A stretch of DNA of 64,000 nt from assembly GCA_015060205.1 (NCBI GenBank), contig SUYY01000001.1, positions 39,717-103,716 on the forward strand. The letters are read 5' to 3'. Under the pieces are notes generated by a model. The model made no database searches and was not told where the DNA came from. It was given only the letters and a program-made list of their open reading frames with translations. This document shows positions 1 through 8,546 of the stretch, one piece after another. Source of the DNA: Bacteroidales bacterium. Its GTDB lineage: Bacteria > Bacteroidota > Bacteroidia > Bacteroidales > UBA932. Positions within the stretch are counted from its first letter, which is position 1; the number at the start of each line of letters is the position of its first letter. The translations under genes and the position numbers were made by a program.

Positions 1-2
1 TG

Positions 3-1193
3 AGTTGCCAGATAATGGAAGGCGGAATATCAAGCAACATCAATTCTGCTGCACATGCATTTGTATATGCCGCCGACAATGGAGCACATATAGCACAATG
101 TTCATTCGGTTATCAGAATGCAGTCTATAAATCAGACTATGAATACTTCTCCTCATACGGCATAGAATATTTCGCAATACAGTATTTCCTCGATAAGGAA
201 AGGTTTGCAGAAATGGAGGAAAGACTCAACAAGAAACTCATAGAGTCCGGAAAACTTGCAAGGACCAGGATAATCGACGGTCCTCTGGTCATCTTTGCAG
301 CCGGCAATGACGGACTGCCCTACTCAAGTTATCCGGGAGCACTTATGGACTGCATATGCGTGACAGGAACAGGCCCTGACGGACTGCCGGCATATTACAC
401 AAACTTCGGTCCCGGCTGCAACATCTCGGCACCTGGAGGAGACTATTATCTTAACACCGAGACTGGTAAAAGTCAGATTCTCTCGACCTTCGTAAGCGAA
501 GCCACCGAGGCAGGTGGAAGTGACTATGCGTATATGGGAGGTACATCAATGGCATGTCCTCATGTCAGCGGTGTGGCTGCGCTCGGACTTGCCTATGCAA
601 AACGCCTTGGCAAGACATTCACAAGAGAGGAATTCATTGCCATGCTTCTTTCATCAGTCAACGATATCGACAGCAGGCTTAATTCCGGATACAAATATCT
701 CGGCCTTGACCCTTCAACGGGAGCGGAACTTCCTTCCAGACCTTACAGTTCATACCAGTACAACATGGGTACAGGATCCATCGACGCCTGGAAACTCATG
801 ATGAACATCGAGGGCACACCTACGCTCTGCGTCAAGGTGGGATCAGAGAGGAGGTACAGCCTTGACAGATATTTCGGAGAAGCATCTGAATACATGACAT
901 ATGAATCCGTCGAAATGGACAGAGAAACCATGCAGGCACTCGGCATCAAGAGAATGCCTAAGGTAGAGAACGGAATGCTGGTGATAAATCCGGGAAAGAC
1001 CGGTTCCGGTAAACTTACCATCAAAGCCATTGCCGGAGGAAACTCGGTAGCAGGAAGCATGCAGGGAGACTTCAGCGGCAACGGAGACATCGTCACAGTA
1101 CCTTCATACGACGGCATGGGAGGAATGTACATAACCCGCGAAATCTCCATAATATCAAGAGGTATCGCAAGCAATAACGGAGGATGGCTCTAA
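3..1193 (+). CDS. S8 family (subtilisin-like) serine peptidase, 5' end cut off by window
   Basis: The frame is open to the left edge (codons for SCQI precede the first ATG at 15), so this is the C-terminal part of a larger gene. The subtilase oxyanion-hole Asn is in FAAGNDG and the catalytic Ser is in GGTSMACPHVSG, followed by the usual helix. The Asp and His of the triad must lie mostly off-window. The last roughly 130 residues after the Ser block are a beta-rich tail that I cannot assign. Secreted or lipid-anchored subtilases followed by small lipoproteins are common in Bacteroidales. The stop lies 11 nt before the next gene's likely start, so the three genes probably form one transcript. 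Function would be extracellular or cell-surface proteolysis; the substrate is unknown. Confidence 0.9.
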   Translation, partial: SCQIMEGGISSNINSAAHAFVYAADNGAHIAQCSFGYQNAVYKSDYEYFSSYGIEYFAIQYFLDKERFAEMEERLNKKLIESGKLARTRIIDGPLVIFAAGNDGLPYSSYPGALMDCICVTGTGPDGLPAYYTNFGPGCNISAPGGDYYLNTETGKSQILSTFVSEATEAGGSDYAYMGGTSMACPHVSGVAALGLAYAKRLGKTFTREEFIAMLLSSVNDIDSRLNSGYKYLGLDPSTGAELPSRPYSSYQYNMGTGSIDAWKLMMNIEGTPTLCVKVGSERRYSLDRYFGEASEYMTYESVEMDRETMQALGIKRMPKVENGMLVINPGKTGSGKLTIKAIAGGNSVAGSMQGDFSGNGDIVTVPSYDGMGGMYITREISIISRGIASNNGGWL

Positions 1194-1204
1194 TCACAAA
1201 GGAC

Positions 1205-1684
1205 ATGAAAAGACTCTTATATATCATATTGACCGCATCTGCTGCTCTCATGGCGGCATCTTGCGAAAAGGCAGGCGAGAGCATCAGCACACCTGCGGCA
1301 CTGGATCCTTCGGTCATAGGCGAATGGCATCTGAGCAGAATGCTTGCTGAAGGCAACCTCATTGAAGACATGCCTGACGTATATCTTGCCATCAACCCGG
1401 ACGGCACATTCGAACTCTATCAGAAAAGCGGGACCCAGTCTCTGCGACATGACCGTTTCACAGGCACCTGCTACACTCAGGACGGTATTCTTTCCGGCGT
1501 ATACAGCAACGGAGATGCATGGGGAAGCAAATGGGAATACGTCATGACATTGGACGGACTTCTTCTCAAGTCATTCAACATGCTCGAAGAGAATCTGTAT
1601 GTAAAGACTGAGATACCTCGGGAAGTCAGGATCAATGCAAATGACGTAGTTGTCAAGTCTTACAGTACTGCTCCAATCCTTTAA
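1205..1684 (+). CDS. Small lipoprotein, lipocalin-like fold suspected
   Basis: The track opens at 1184, but the ATG at 1205 gives a clean lipoprotein signal: MKRLLYIILTASAALMAASC with Cys at the lipobox. The mature part (about 140 residues) has a GEWHLSRM strand followed by alternating short strands with an INPDGTFELY motif. That pattern resembles the lipocalin-like domains often seen in Bacteroidota lipoproteins. No catalytic motif is visible. It sits between the subtilase and another lipoprotein with gaps of 11-12 nt, so it is likely co-transcribed and outer-membrane anchored. The fold assignment is an inference from pattern only. Confidence 0.75.
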   Translation: MKRLLYIILTASAALMAASCEKAGESISTPAALDPSVIGEWHLSRMLAEGNLIEDMPDVYLAINPDGTFELYQKSGTQSLRHDRFTGTCYTQDGILSGVYSNGDAWGSKWEYVMTLDGLLLKSFNMLEENLYVKTEIPREVRINANDVVVKSYSTAPIL

Positions 1685-1696
1685 AGCACACAGACC

Positions 1697-3295
1697 ATGA
1701 AAATGAAAAAAATCATATACGGCGTCCTTTCTGCAGCGATGCTTGTACTTGCCGGATGCGAGGAAAAGGCAGATTCTTCCAAGAACGGGCAGGTGACCTT
1801 TACCGTAAGATACAGCGACCTGTCTTACAACTATGCCGTCATCAATGTAAAGCATGACGGTCCCGAAGACATCACATGGTACGGATTCCTCACAGAGGAT
1901 ATAACAAAGAATGACTTCGAACTGTTCTATACCGAGTATACCAGACTCATGACCGAAGGTGAAATCTCCGGGCTGAAAAAGGAGACTGAACGCAGCGTAC
2001 TGCTTGAAGACCTGAAGGAAGACACCGAATACAAATATGTGGTGTTCGGATTGACAGAAAATGGAGAACTTTATGATAACGTAGGCATAAGCAGCATCGA
2101 ATTCTCCACTCAGGTGAATGCTTACAGGATGACCCGTACAGAAGACTGGACCATCACTCATCTTGGACGAAATGAAGACAAGAGCAAGGAACTCATCGAA
2201 GTCAAGGCAAACAAAGGCGGACGCTTCGCATGGCAATATATAAAGAAGGAATCTGTAGAAGAGTTTGACAAAGAATATCCTGACGGTTATGAACTCTGGG
2301 AAGATGGAACTTATATGGCTACTGTGAATGCAATAGAACTGTTTGCACTCGAACAGATATCCACGATACAGTACTACATCTCCAACGGATACAAACTGGT
2401 AGACCTGACATATACCTACGAAGAGGATAAACCATTTGAACTCAGCAGACTCGGAAGCGGAGACTATTACATAATAGCATACGGATTCAAGGGTGACGGT
2501 TCACATACCCAGACATACTCTGTCCAGGAAATCACGATAGAAGAGGAGCCTTCGACTCCAGAATATGAAAAATGGATAGGAACTTACACTTTCTCAGGTG
2601 AAGCGCTTGTGACTCTGGACAACGGAGAGGAAGTCCTTCAGACAAGAAACTACAATATAAGGATCGAGCATTTCGACAACAACTACATGTACCGCGTGCA
2701 CGGATGGGAATGTGGAGAGGATGTGAAGTATGACTGGGAAGAGGACATCATGCAGTTAAACAAGGAAGATGGAGAGTTTCTGGCATTTCCGGCATACTAC
2801 AAGGATGGAGATCTTGAAGTGCGCGAAAGCCCGATGACCTATATAACATTTGACGGCTACCAGACACTTGTGCTCGGAATCTACGGATATGCCTACAACG
2901 AGGAAATGGATGAGGAGATCCCTGTAATTCTTGACGAAACTCCGATGGCCAGGGCAACCCCGGTTGCTGAAGGAGAGACCAGCACCACACTTAACGGACT
3001 GCCTGCGGAATATACAGATGCAAACAATAAAAAGACAGAATGGGAATACTGCAAGATGGGCTATATAGCATGGAGCGAGACCAATGGAGCATGGCAGACG
3101 ATCAACCCGCCTATGAGGTTCCCTATCACCATCACAAAGGTATCTGACGAGGTTCCTGCGGGAGGTTCGCTTGAAATGAATCAGAACGGCGGAATGAAAC
3201 TGTTCGGAACCAGGAAGATTTCGACTGACTTCCTGCAGAAGGATTTCAGCAGACTCGAAAAGATGAAGCCTGAAATATTCGAAAGACAACTATAA
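1697..3295 (+). CDS. Hypothetical lipoprotein of the subtilase cluster
   Basis: 532 aa. The signal is MKMKKIIYGVLSAAMLVLAGC, a good lipobox with Cys21; an in-frame ATG at 1703 is an alternative start. After the Cys come beta-rich segments reminiscent of fibronectin-type modules (VTFTVRYSDLSYNYAVINV). The second half is Trp-, Tyr- and Asp-rich (YEKWIGTYTFSGEA), similar in feel to surface-exposed binding proteins of Bacteroidales. I recognise no enzyme motif. It is the last gene of the subtilase-lipoprotein trio. A long inverted repeat lies about 90 nt downstream. Likely role: surface binding or substrate capture next to the protease, which is inference from context. Confidence 0.75.
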   Translation: MKMKKIIYGVLSAAMLVLAGCEEKADSSKNGQVTFTVRYSDLSYNYAVINVKHDGPEDITWYGFLTEDITKNDFELFYTEYTRLMTEGEISGLKKETERSVLLEDLKEDTEYKYVVFGLTENGELYDNVGISSIEFSTQVNAYRMTRTEDWTITHLGRNEDKSKELIEVKANKGGRFAWQYIKKESVEEFDKEYPDGYELWEDGTYMATVNAIELFALEQISTIQYYISNGYKLVDLTYTYEEDKPFELSRLGSGDYYIIAYGFKGDGSHTQTYSVQEITIEEEPSTPEYEKWIGTYTFSGEALVTLDNGEEVLQTRNYNIRIEHFDNNYMYRVHGWECGEDVKYDWEEDIMQLNKEDGEFLAFPAYYKDGDLEVRESPMTYITFDGYQTLVLGIYGYAYNEEMDEEIPVILDETPMARATPVAEGETSTTLNGLPAEYTDANNKKTEWEYCKMGYIAWSETNGAWQTINPPMRFPITITKVSDEVPAGGSLEMNQNGGMKLFGTRKISTDFLQKDFSRLEKMKPEIFERQL

Positions 3296-3386
3296 CATAC
3301 ATCTTACAGCAAAAGGGGGGTGACTAAAAAGTCTTTTATGACTCATAGAAGTCTATCTCTTCATACCTGTTCGCAGTTGCATTTAG

Positions 3387-3437
3387 GAAGCGTTTTCTGC
3401 AATCTCCTCATAATCAAGTGGTTGCAGAAAACGATTC
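3387..3437. terminator. Long inverted repeat after the subtilase-lipoprotein cluster
   Basis: Two 16-bp arms (GAAGCGTTTTCTGCAA and its complement with one mismatch) are separated by a 19-nt loop. The right arm is followed by TTTTGGG, so it could end transcription of the upstream genes, but the T-run is short. The rest of 3296-3555 is AT-rich and holds no gene I can support. It includes a degenerate GGGGGGTGAC stretch at about 3315, like one arm of the 7.53-kb hairpin but lacking the pairing arm. Confidence 0.45.
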
Positions 3438-3555
3438 TTTTGGGTGTTATTCCATGTTCTTAATTTTCATAGTTTTAAATGTATACTTATTTTGGTAATT
3501 TGTAAAATTTTTACGAAATTTGCAAAATTATTTCTAAAAATATTAATAATATATC

Positions 3556-3678
3556 ATGGCCTGTATGCAACTTTATATTTATGAGTCTCCGGAAATACAG
3601 ATTTTGGAGATAAATACGGAAGGTATTCTTTGTGGCAGTAACGAAATCGTTAATGAAAACGAGGGATATTGGGAGTAA
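3556..3678 (+). CDS. Tiny conserved ORF (40 aa) upstream of lipoprotein
   Basis: This ORF is below the track's size limit. It runs ATG to TAA and begins MACMQLYIYESPEIQILEI, followed by an EGILCGSNE core and the end NENEGYWE. Its close paralogue at 5514 has the same core and C-terminus. It stops 17 nt before the ATG of the lipoprotein at 3696. It has no signal peptide or membrane segment. Short ORFs with an ILC.S core ahead of surface-protein genes are something I recall from Bacteroidales genomes, without a known function. It may be a translated leader, a secreted peptide precursor, or a genuine small protein. Duplication with preserved reading frame argues that it is translated. Confidence 0.7.
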   Translation: MACMQLYIYESPEIQILEINTEGILCGSNEIVNENEGYWE

Positions 3679-3695
3679 TCTATTATTTGGTCGAC

Positions 3696-5486
3696 ATGAA
3701 AAAGATAGTATTCGCACTTTTTGCTGCAGTATTCTTCTGCACCGCGTGTTTTGAGATCGAGCAGCCTTATGTATCTGATGAACATACCGGACCTATACTC
3801 TCTGCTACAATAGAGCAGGAAGACTTGACAAAAACCATGTTGGATAATGGGAAAGTACTATGGTCTGCAAATGACAAGATTGCTGTTTTCCTGAAGTCAG
3901 CCACACCGAGCCAGTATGGAGTTCAGTCCTCATTCGTCGGCAAGCCTTATGCAGACTTTTCGAGCATGTCAAGTATTGTTTCTGGAAATGAGTGGGAACA
4001 TGTTGTGGCTTTCTATCCGTTAAGCAGTTCTGTGACCGCTGAGCGAAATAATACTTACTACAAACTGAACATTACTTTACCTGCTGAACAACAGTATGTT
4101 GAAGGTAGTTTCGGAAACGGAGCATTTCCAATGGTGGCGTTAAGCGATGACTATAACCTGGAATTCAAGAATATATGTGGCGGTATAAAACTTCAGTTGA
4201 AGGGTACCATGAAAGTAGCCTCTATAACTGTTACCGGTAACCGTAATGAGAAACTTTCAGGTAAGGCTGTATTGATCGCTTTTATAAATGGTACGAATCC
4301 TTCTCTTACCATGGACGGTACCACTGCGTCTAACTCTGTAAGTCTGAATTGTGGTGCGGGTGTACAACTCAATGAAACCTCTGCGACAGAGTTCATCGTT
4401 GCCATACCTCCTATTACATTCTCGAATGGTTTTAGAGTGACCATAAAGGATACTGATGGAGCTGCTTATATCCTCAAAGCAACCAAGTCAAACACTATCA
4501 AGAGGTCTAGCATTCTCGTCATGCCGGAGAAGACGCTTGAGATATCAAGTATTGAAGACAACCTCAGCGGCTGGACAAATGTTTCGGGAAACTACGGTAC
4601 TCTTCCTAATCATATCAAGATATTCAAATCGCCATCGACTCTTCAGGGAAGGAGTGCAAATGCATATATAGCAGTATCTGATCTCAGAAAAGGCGGAAGA
4701 TGGGATGTATGGAGCGTAGAAGTTGACAGATCTGAAAACAACGGTGCTAACGGATGGCTTACATACAAGACAAACTTCAGTTTCTGCACACCAAGAACAA
4801 TATACGACAGCGACTACTGGCAGAACCCTCCTGTAATCGTGAACGGCGGTTTCTTCTACTATGGCGATGACGGATATCGTTATTCGCAAAGTCTGGCCAT
4901 CCGAAACGGAGATACTCAGAACCCACTGTCATACAACATCAATTACGAGAACAACGGTTCCACCCTTTGTTATCCGACACGCGGTGCATTCCTGGAGAAA
5001 GCAGACGGCACCTTTGACGCTTGCTGGACATACGTGAACTTCACATGGTATGAGCACTTCGTATATCCGGATCCAGCACCTGCAAACAACACCAAACAGC
5101 CAACTCTTAATTATCCTGCAGGCGGCAACTATTTCGCTGCAAAGACCGGTATCGGCGGAGGTCCGGTGCTGATCCGTAACGGCGAGGTCAAGAACACTTG
5201 GTCAGCCGAAATGCTATCAGGAATCAATCCTACAGGAACTGAGCCAAGAACTGCAGTTGGTGTAACCGCAAACAGAGAGGTTGTACTCTTCGTATGTCAG
5301 GGTCGCGGTACTTACGATGGTTACACAACTGGAGAGGTGGCAAACATCCTCCGTAACATAGGTTGCGTCGAGGCGATCAACCTTGACGGTGGAGGATCGA
5401 CATGCATGCTCGTGAACGGCTATCCGGTATTCACCCCATCAGACGGTTCGCAGAGAGCCGTTGCAAGTACTGTGATGGTTTATTAA
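3696..5486 (+). CDS. Lipoprotein: fimbrillin-like N-terminus plus phosphodiester glycosidase (DUF2233/NAGPA-type) domain
   Basis: The track starts at a TTG inside the upstream small ORF. The ATG at 3696 gives a lipoprotein signal (MKKIVFALFAAVFFCTAC) and 596 aa. Residues about 30-280 match the fimbrillin/Mfa-like pattern (EQEDLTKTML, VLWSANDKIAVFLKSAT, GNRNEKLSGKA). The C-terminal half carries phosphodiester glycosidase marks: VIVNGGFFYYGDDG, GIGGGPVLIRNG, and NLDGGGSTCMLVNG near the end. The family includes the mammalian uncovering enzyme that removes GlcNAc from phosphodiesters. A surface-anchored glycosidase acting on a glycan phosphodiester is the likely role; the substrate is unknown. 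The gene at 5649 has the same N-terminal half with a different C-terminus. Confidence 0.85.
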   Translation: MKKIVFALFAAVFFCTACFEIEQPYVSDEHTGPILSATIEQEDLTKTMLDNGKVLWSANDKIAVFLKSATPSQYGVQSSFVGKPYADFSSMSSIVSGNEWEHVVAFYPLSSSVTAERNNTYYKLNITLPAEQQYVEGSFGNGAFPMVALSDDYNLEFKNICGGIKLQLKGTMKVASITVTGNRNEKLSGKAVLIAFINGTNPSLTMDGTTASNSVSLNCGAGVQLNETSATEFIVAIPPITFSNGFRVTIKDTDGAAYILKATKSNTIKRSSILVMPEKTLEISSIEDNLSGWTNVSGNYGTLPNHIKIFKSPSTLQGRSANAYIAVSDLRKGGRWDVWSVEVDRSENNGANGWLTYKTNFSFCTPRTIYDSDYWQNPPVIVNGGFFYYGDDGYRYSQSLAIRNGDTQNPLSYNINYENNGSTLCYPTRGAFLEKADGTFDACWTYVNFTWYEHFVYPDPAPANNTKQPTLNYPAGGNYFAAKTGIGGGPVLIRNGEVKNTWSAEMLSGINPTGTEPRTAVGVTANREVVLFVCQGRGTYDGYTTGEVANILRNIGCVEAINLDGGGSTCMLVNGYPVFTPSDGSQRAVASTVMVY

Positions 5487-5513
5487 ACATATATATCTAA
5501 ATCTATTTCTATA

Positions 5514-5630
5514 ATGGGAACTATTCATTGTTATGAGACTCCGGAGACGACAATTCTGGAGATAGAGCCAGAAGGAATTTTTTGTGGCAGTAATGAAATC
5601 GTTGATGAAAACGAGGGATATTGGGAGTAA
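5514..5630 (+). CDS. Tiny conserved ORF (38 aa), paralogue of 3556
   Basis: ATG to TAA, beginning MGTIHCYETPETTILEIEPE, with core EGIFCGSNE and C-terminus DENEGYWE. The last roughly 50 nt of the ORF and about 10 nt after its stop are almost identical in DNA to the end of the first copy, while the first halves have diverged. The stop lies 18 nt before the next lipoprotein ATG, nearly the same spacing as in the first pair. The gap from the preceding gene is only 27 nt, so it is probably part of the same transcript. It is not in the ORF track because of its size. Confidence 0.7.
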   Translation: MGTIHCYETPETTILEIEPEGIFCGSNEIVDENEGYWE

Positions 5631-5648
5631 TGTATTAATTTGAAAGTT

Positions 5649-7238
5649 ATGAAGAAGATTATATTCTCATCTTTACTTGCAGCATTGACATTTGCAGCAT
5701 GTCAGGAGATAGAACAGGCGGCTCCTGAAACATCGAAAACACCTGCTCCTGAGTATCTCATTCTTAAAGGTACTGTCGAGCAGAGCGATTTGACCAAGAC
5801 TACACTGAGTGAGGATAACGAAGTACTCTGGTATGCCGGGGACTGTATCGCTACCTTCCTGAAGTCAGCGACCTTGAATATGTATCAGACAACAGACAGG
5901 GATGCCGGCAAAAGTTACTCGGAGTTTGAGTATATCCTCTCAGGCGACAAGGTCCTCGGAGAGGATTGGGACCACATCGTGGCCTACTATCCATACAGCA
6001 AGGATGTAGAATGTGCCAAGGCTGACGGCTCATACGCCCTTGATGTCGAACTTCCCGCAACTCAATACCACCGCTCTAACAGTTTCGGATTAGGCGCATT
6101 CCCGATGGTAGCAGTCGGTGAGGATACTGACCTCAGATTCAGAAATGTATGCGGTGCCATCAAACTTGAGTTCAAGGGTGATGTGTCTATCAAGGATGTT
6201 ACGATAATAGGTAACAAGAACGAAAAACTCTCAGGTCCGGCTGTTGTGACTGCACTTCCTGACTATGGCATCCCTACCATCAAGATGGCGGAGAATGCAT
6301 CAACATCCGTTACCATGACATGCGACGAAGGCTGGGGAGAATTGCAGAGTGGCGATCTCGTTCTCAGCAATCAGAACATCTTCATCATCACTGTCCCTCC
6401 TGTAGAGTTCAAGGAAGGCTTCACTGTTACAGTGACCGATTCACAGGGCAAGACCTACACCATCACTACGAAAAGATCAAATACAGTATTAAGATCGAGT
6501 ATACTTGTAATGCCTGCTATCGAATTGCCAGAGAAATGTGATTATGTTGATGAGTGGGGAAACAACCTTGGCCAGGGAATCGAAATTGACGGAACCATCT
6601 GGGCTCCGGTCAACTGCGGCTATCACCCTACAGACTTCAAATACGGCAAACTCTATCAGTGGGGTAGAAAATATGGTCAGGGATATTCTTCCGATGGTGT
6701 GACTCCTTCTTTCCAGAATGGACCGGTATCATTGGCTCAAGGCCAGTCAACTGAGAATGAAAACTGCTTCTTTATAGTATCTTCGCCAACAACAGCCACT
6801 AAATACAGCTGGTTGAATGTAGATAACAGAACAGTATGGAACAGCGGTACAGATGCTGCACCTGTAAAGACACAATATGATCCTTGTCCTAAAGGATGGC
6901 GAGTTCCGACTAATGCAGAACTTACTTCATTGAACAGCAATAAGTCATCATGGTCAGAAGACAATACAGGTCTGTCCGGAATCTGGTTTAGTGGCAAAAC
7001 TGCTTATTCTGAAGAAGCCAACAGGATTTTCCTGCCTGCCGGAGGACGTCGAACCAGTCTTAAAGGAGATGCTGAAGAAAGGGAAGACAGAGGATATTAC
7101 TGGTCTTCTCAGGCATATGACAGCAAATATGTTATCGACGGCATGATGCTCCTTCTCGTAAATAGGGAAACCAACATTGCAGCAATCTCTCATGCCGGTC
7201 GTAGTGCTGCACACTCTGTCCGTTGTGTTCAGGAGTAG
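5649..7238 (+). CDS. Lipoprotein: fimbrillin-like N-terminus plus FISUMP domain
   Basis: The ATG at 5649 is chosen over the track's TTG at 5640 because it begins a clean lipoprotein signal (MKKIIFSSLLAALTFAAC). The protein is 529 aa. Residues about 40-290 parallel the neighbour at 3696 (EQSDLTKTTL, VLWYAGDCIATFLKSAT, GNKNEKLSGPA, VLRSSILVMP). The C-terminal 240 residues are a Fibrobacter-succinogenes-major-paralogue (FISUMP) domain: IDGTIWAPVNCGY, YGKLYQWGRKYGQGY, YDPCPKGWRVPTNAEL, YYWSSQ, HSVRCVQE. FISUMP proteins are surface proteins of unknown binding role. Tandem duplication with C-terminal domain exchange explains the pair. Confidence 0.85.
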   Translation: MKKIIFSSLLAALTFAACQEIEQAAPETSKTPAPEYLILKGTVEQSDLTKTTLSEDNEVLWYAGDCIATFLKSATLNMYQTTDRDAGKSYSEFEYILSGDKVLGEDWDHIVAYYPYSKDVECAKADGSYALDVELPATQYHRSNSFGLGAFPMVAVGEDTDLRFRNVCGAIKLEFKGDVSIKDVTIIGNKNEKLSGPAVVTALPDYGIPTIKMAENASTSVTMTCDEGWGELQSGDLVLSNQNIFIITVPPVEFKEGFTVTVTDSQGKTYTITTKRSNTVLRSSILVMPAIELPEKCDYVDEWGNNLGQGIEIDGTIWAPVNCGYHPTDFKYGKLYQWGRKYGQGYSSDGVTPSFQNGPVSLAQGQSTENENCFFIVSSPTTATKYSWLNVDNRTVWNSGTDAAPVKTQYDPCPKGWRVPTNAELTSLNSNKSSWSEDNTGLSGIWFSGKTAYSEEANRIFLPAGGRRTSLKGDAEEREDRGYYWSSQAYDSKYVIDGMMLLLVNRETNIAAISHAGRSAAHSVRCVQE

Positions 7239-7302
7239 ATTATTATTCGACCTATGACAGTGAAATTGTTTTCTATCCGTCACAGGAAGTGCAACTGATT
7301 TT

Positions 7303-7347
7303 AAAGGCTTTCAGGAAATTTGACCTGAGAGCCTTTAATTTTTATTA
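7303..7347 (+). terminator. Intrinsic terminator after FISUMP lipoprotein
   Basis: The hairpin AAAGGCTTTCAGG...CCTGAGAGCCTTT (one G-U pair) is followed by AATTTTTATT. It lies about 65 nt downstream of the lipoprotein stop. Confidence 0.75.
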
Positions 7348-7377
7348 TATTCTCCTTGAAAATGGGACCACATTGGA

Positions 7378-7520
7378 CGGTTTAGTTACCTTGCCAGGGT
7401 AAACACCACTACAGAGTGGATGAAGACGGCCTCCGCGACGAAGTCGTGGGAGGGATGGAGTCGGAACTTGTTCCGACGAACCAAGCCAAACTTATCCCAC
7501 CGTCACTGTCGTCATATATA
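7378..7520. other. Hairpin-rich intergenic stretch, possible structured RNA
   Basis: Between two convergent terminators lies a more GC-rich stretch with consecutive short hairpins: TTACC/GGTAA at 7386-7402; CCACT-acag-AGTGG at 7406-7419; CCTCC..CGAC-gaa-GTCG..GGAGG at 7430-7453; and GTCGGAA-CTTG-TTCCGAC at 7460-7477. GACGGT/ACCGTC could close the whole set from outside. I compared it mentally with RNase P, tmRNA, SRP, TPP and cobalamin elements and none fits. It could be an unidentified ncRNA or a mobile-element remnant. No promoter of the TAnnTTTG type is visible immediately beside it on the plus strand. Confidence 0.4.
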
Positions 7521-7525
7521 AATGA

Positions 7526-7557
7526 AAAAGGAGATGACCAAGTAGTCACCCCCTTTT
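7526..7557 (-). terminator. Terminator of the sugar kinase/transporter operon
   Basis: Read on the minus strand, AAAAGGGGGTGAC pairs with GTCATCTCCTTTT using two G-U pairs, and ends in a T-run. It lies 20 nt after the ROK kinase stop. On the plus strand two of these pairs become A-C mismatches, so the minus strand is the intended direction. Confidence 0.75.
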
Positions 7558-7577
7558 ATTATGGTATCCGGTAACGG

Positions 7578-8534
7578 TTAGAGTTCCCAGGCAAGGGCAG
7601 ATGCGCCGAGGATGGCAGCATCAGACTCCTTGAGTTGTGAGAACACGATCTTCACCTTATCCTTCCACAATGAGAGGACATTCTCGTTCATGGCCTCTTC
7701 CATAGGTGCAAGGAGGAATTCCTTAGCCCTTGCAAGACCACCGAAGAGTACGATTGCCTCAGGGGCGCTGAATGCGATGAAGTCAGCGAATGAACGACCG
7801 AGGATTCTACCTGTGAAGTCAAATATCTTGAGAGCAAGTTTATCTCCATCCTTGGCAGCGTCATAGACGTCCTTGGAAGCGATTGAATCAAGGTTTCTGA
7901 GTACAGAAGGTTCATCTGAAAGTTCAAGCCATTCACGTGCCGTACGCGCTACACCCATTGCCGAGCAGTATGCCTCGAGACATCCTGTCTTTCCGCAGTT
8001 GCAGTAGCGTCCGTTGTTGCGCACAGCAGCAGTATGACCAAGTTCACCTGCGAAGCCGTCGTGACCGTAAACCACTTCACCGTTGATTACAATACCGGAA
8101 CCTACTCCTGTACCGAGAGTGATCATGATGAAGTTCTTCATGCCTCTTGCAGCACCATAGGTCATTTCACCTACTGCAGCAGCATTAGCATCGTTTGTAA
8201 GTGCGACAGGAAGACCTTCCATAGCCTCTGAAAGAAGTTTTGCAAACTCCACCTTGCAACGGCCCCAACGAAGATTCGGAGCGTTCTCGATTGTACCCGT
8301 ATAGTAGTTACCGTTAGGAGCACCTACTCCGATTCCTCTTACAAGTCCTTCTACGCCAGCCTCCTTGATGACCTTGCGTACAGCCTCAGCGAGTTCTGCG
8401 ATGAACAGAGCGATATCCTCATATGTATCCGTACGGATAACTGTCTGCGCCAGAACTGTTCCTCTGGCATCAACTACACCGATTTTCGAGGTCTGACCTC
8501 CTACGTCTATACCGACTACGTATGTTGAATCCAT
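7578..8534 (-). CDS. ROK family sugar kinase (glucokinase-like)
   Basis: 318 aa, the usual ROK length. The N-terminal ATP-binding motif is GIDVGGQTSKIGVVD. The central catalytic region is ALTNDANAAAVGEMTYGA with the expected Asp, followed by TLGTGVGSGIVINGE. The zinc-type signature is GELGHTAA...CNCGKTGCLEAY. It would phosphorylate a hexose (glucose, or possibly an amino sugar) in the cytoplasm. The immediate upstream gene, 12 nt away on the same strand, is a major-facilitator sugar permease, so uptake and phosphorylation are coupled in one operon. Exact sugar specificity cannot be read from the sequence. Confidence 0.88.
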   Translation of the reverse strand: MDSTYVVGIDVGGQTSKIGVVDARGTVLAQTVIRTDTYEDIALFIAELAEAVRKVIKEAGVEGLVRGIGVGAPNGNYYTGTIENAPNLRWGRCKVEFAKLLSEAMEGLPVALTNDANAAAVGEMTYGAARGMKNFIMITLGTGVGSGIVINGEVVYGHDGFAGELGHTAAVRNNGRYCNCGKTGCLEAYCSAMGVARTAREWLELSDEPSVLRNLDSIASKDVYDAAKDGDKLALKIFDFTGRILGRSFADFIAFSAPEAIVLFGGLARAKEFLLAPMEEAMNENVLSLWKDKVKIVFSQLKESDAAILGASALAWEL

Positions 8535-8546
8535 GATATATAAAGA

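Noticed and set aside
3669-3695. TTG start for the lipoprotein at 3669
   Set aside because: It lies inside the small upstream ORF, and the ATG at 3696 begins a proper lipoprotein signal peptide.
7378-7520. Group II intron, RNase P or known riboswitch
   Set aside because: None of the conserved motifs of these families (domain V, P4, TPP or cobalamin cores) could be found.
7401-7572. Open plus-strand frame of about 57 codons through the hairpin-rich region and the minus-strand terminator
   Set aside because: It has no start codon with context, no recognisable product, and runs through a terminator of the opposite gene; the hairpins explain the region better.
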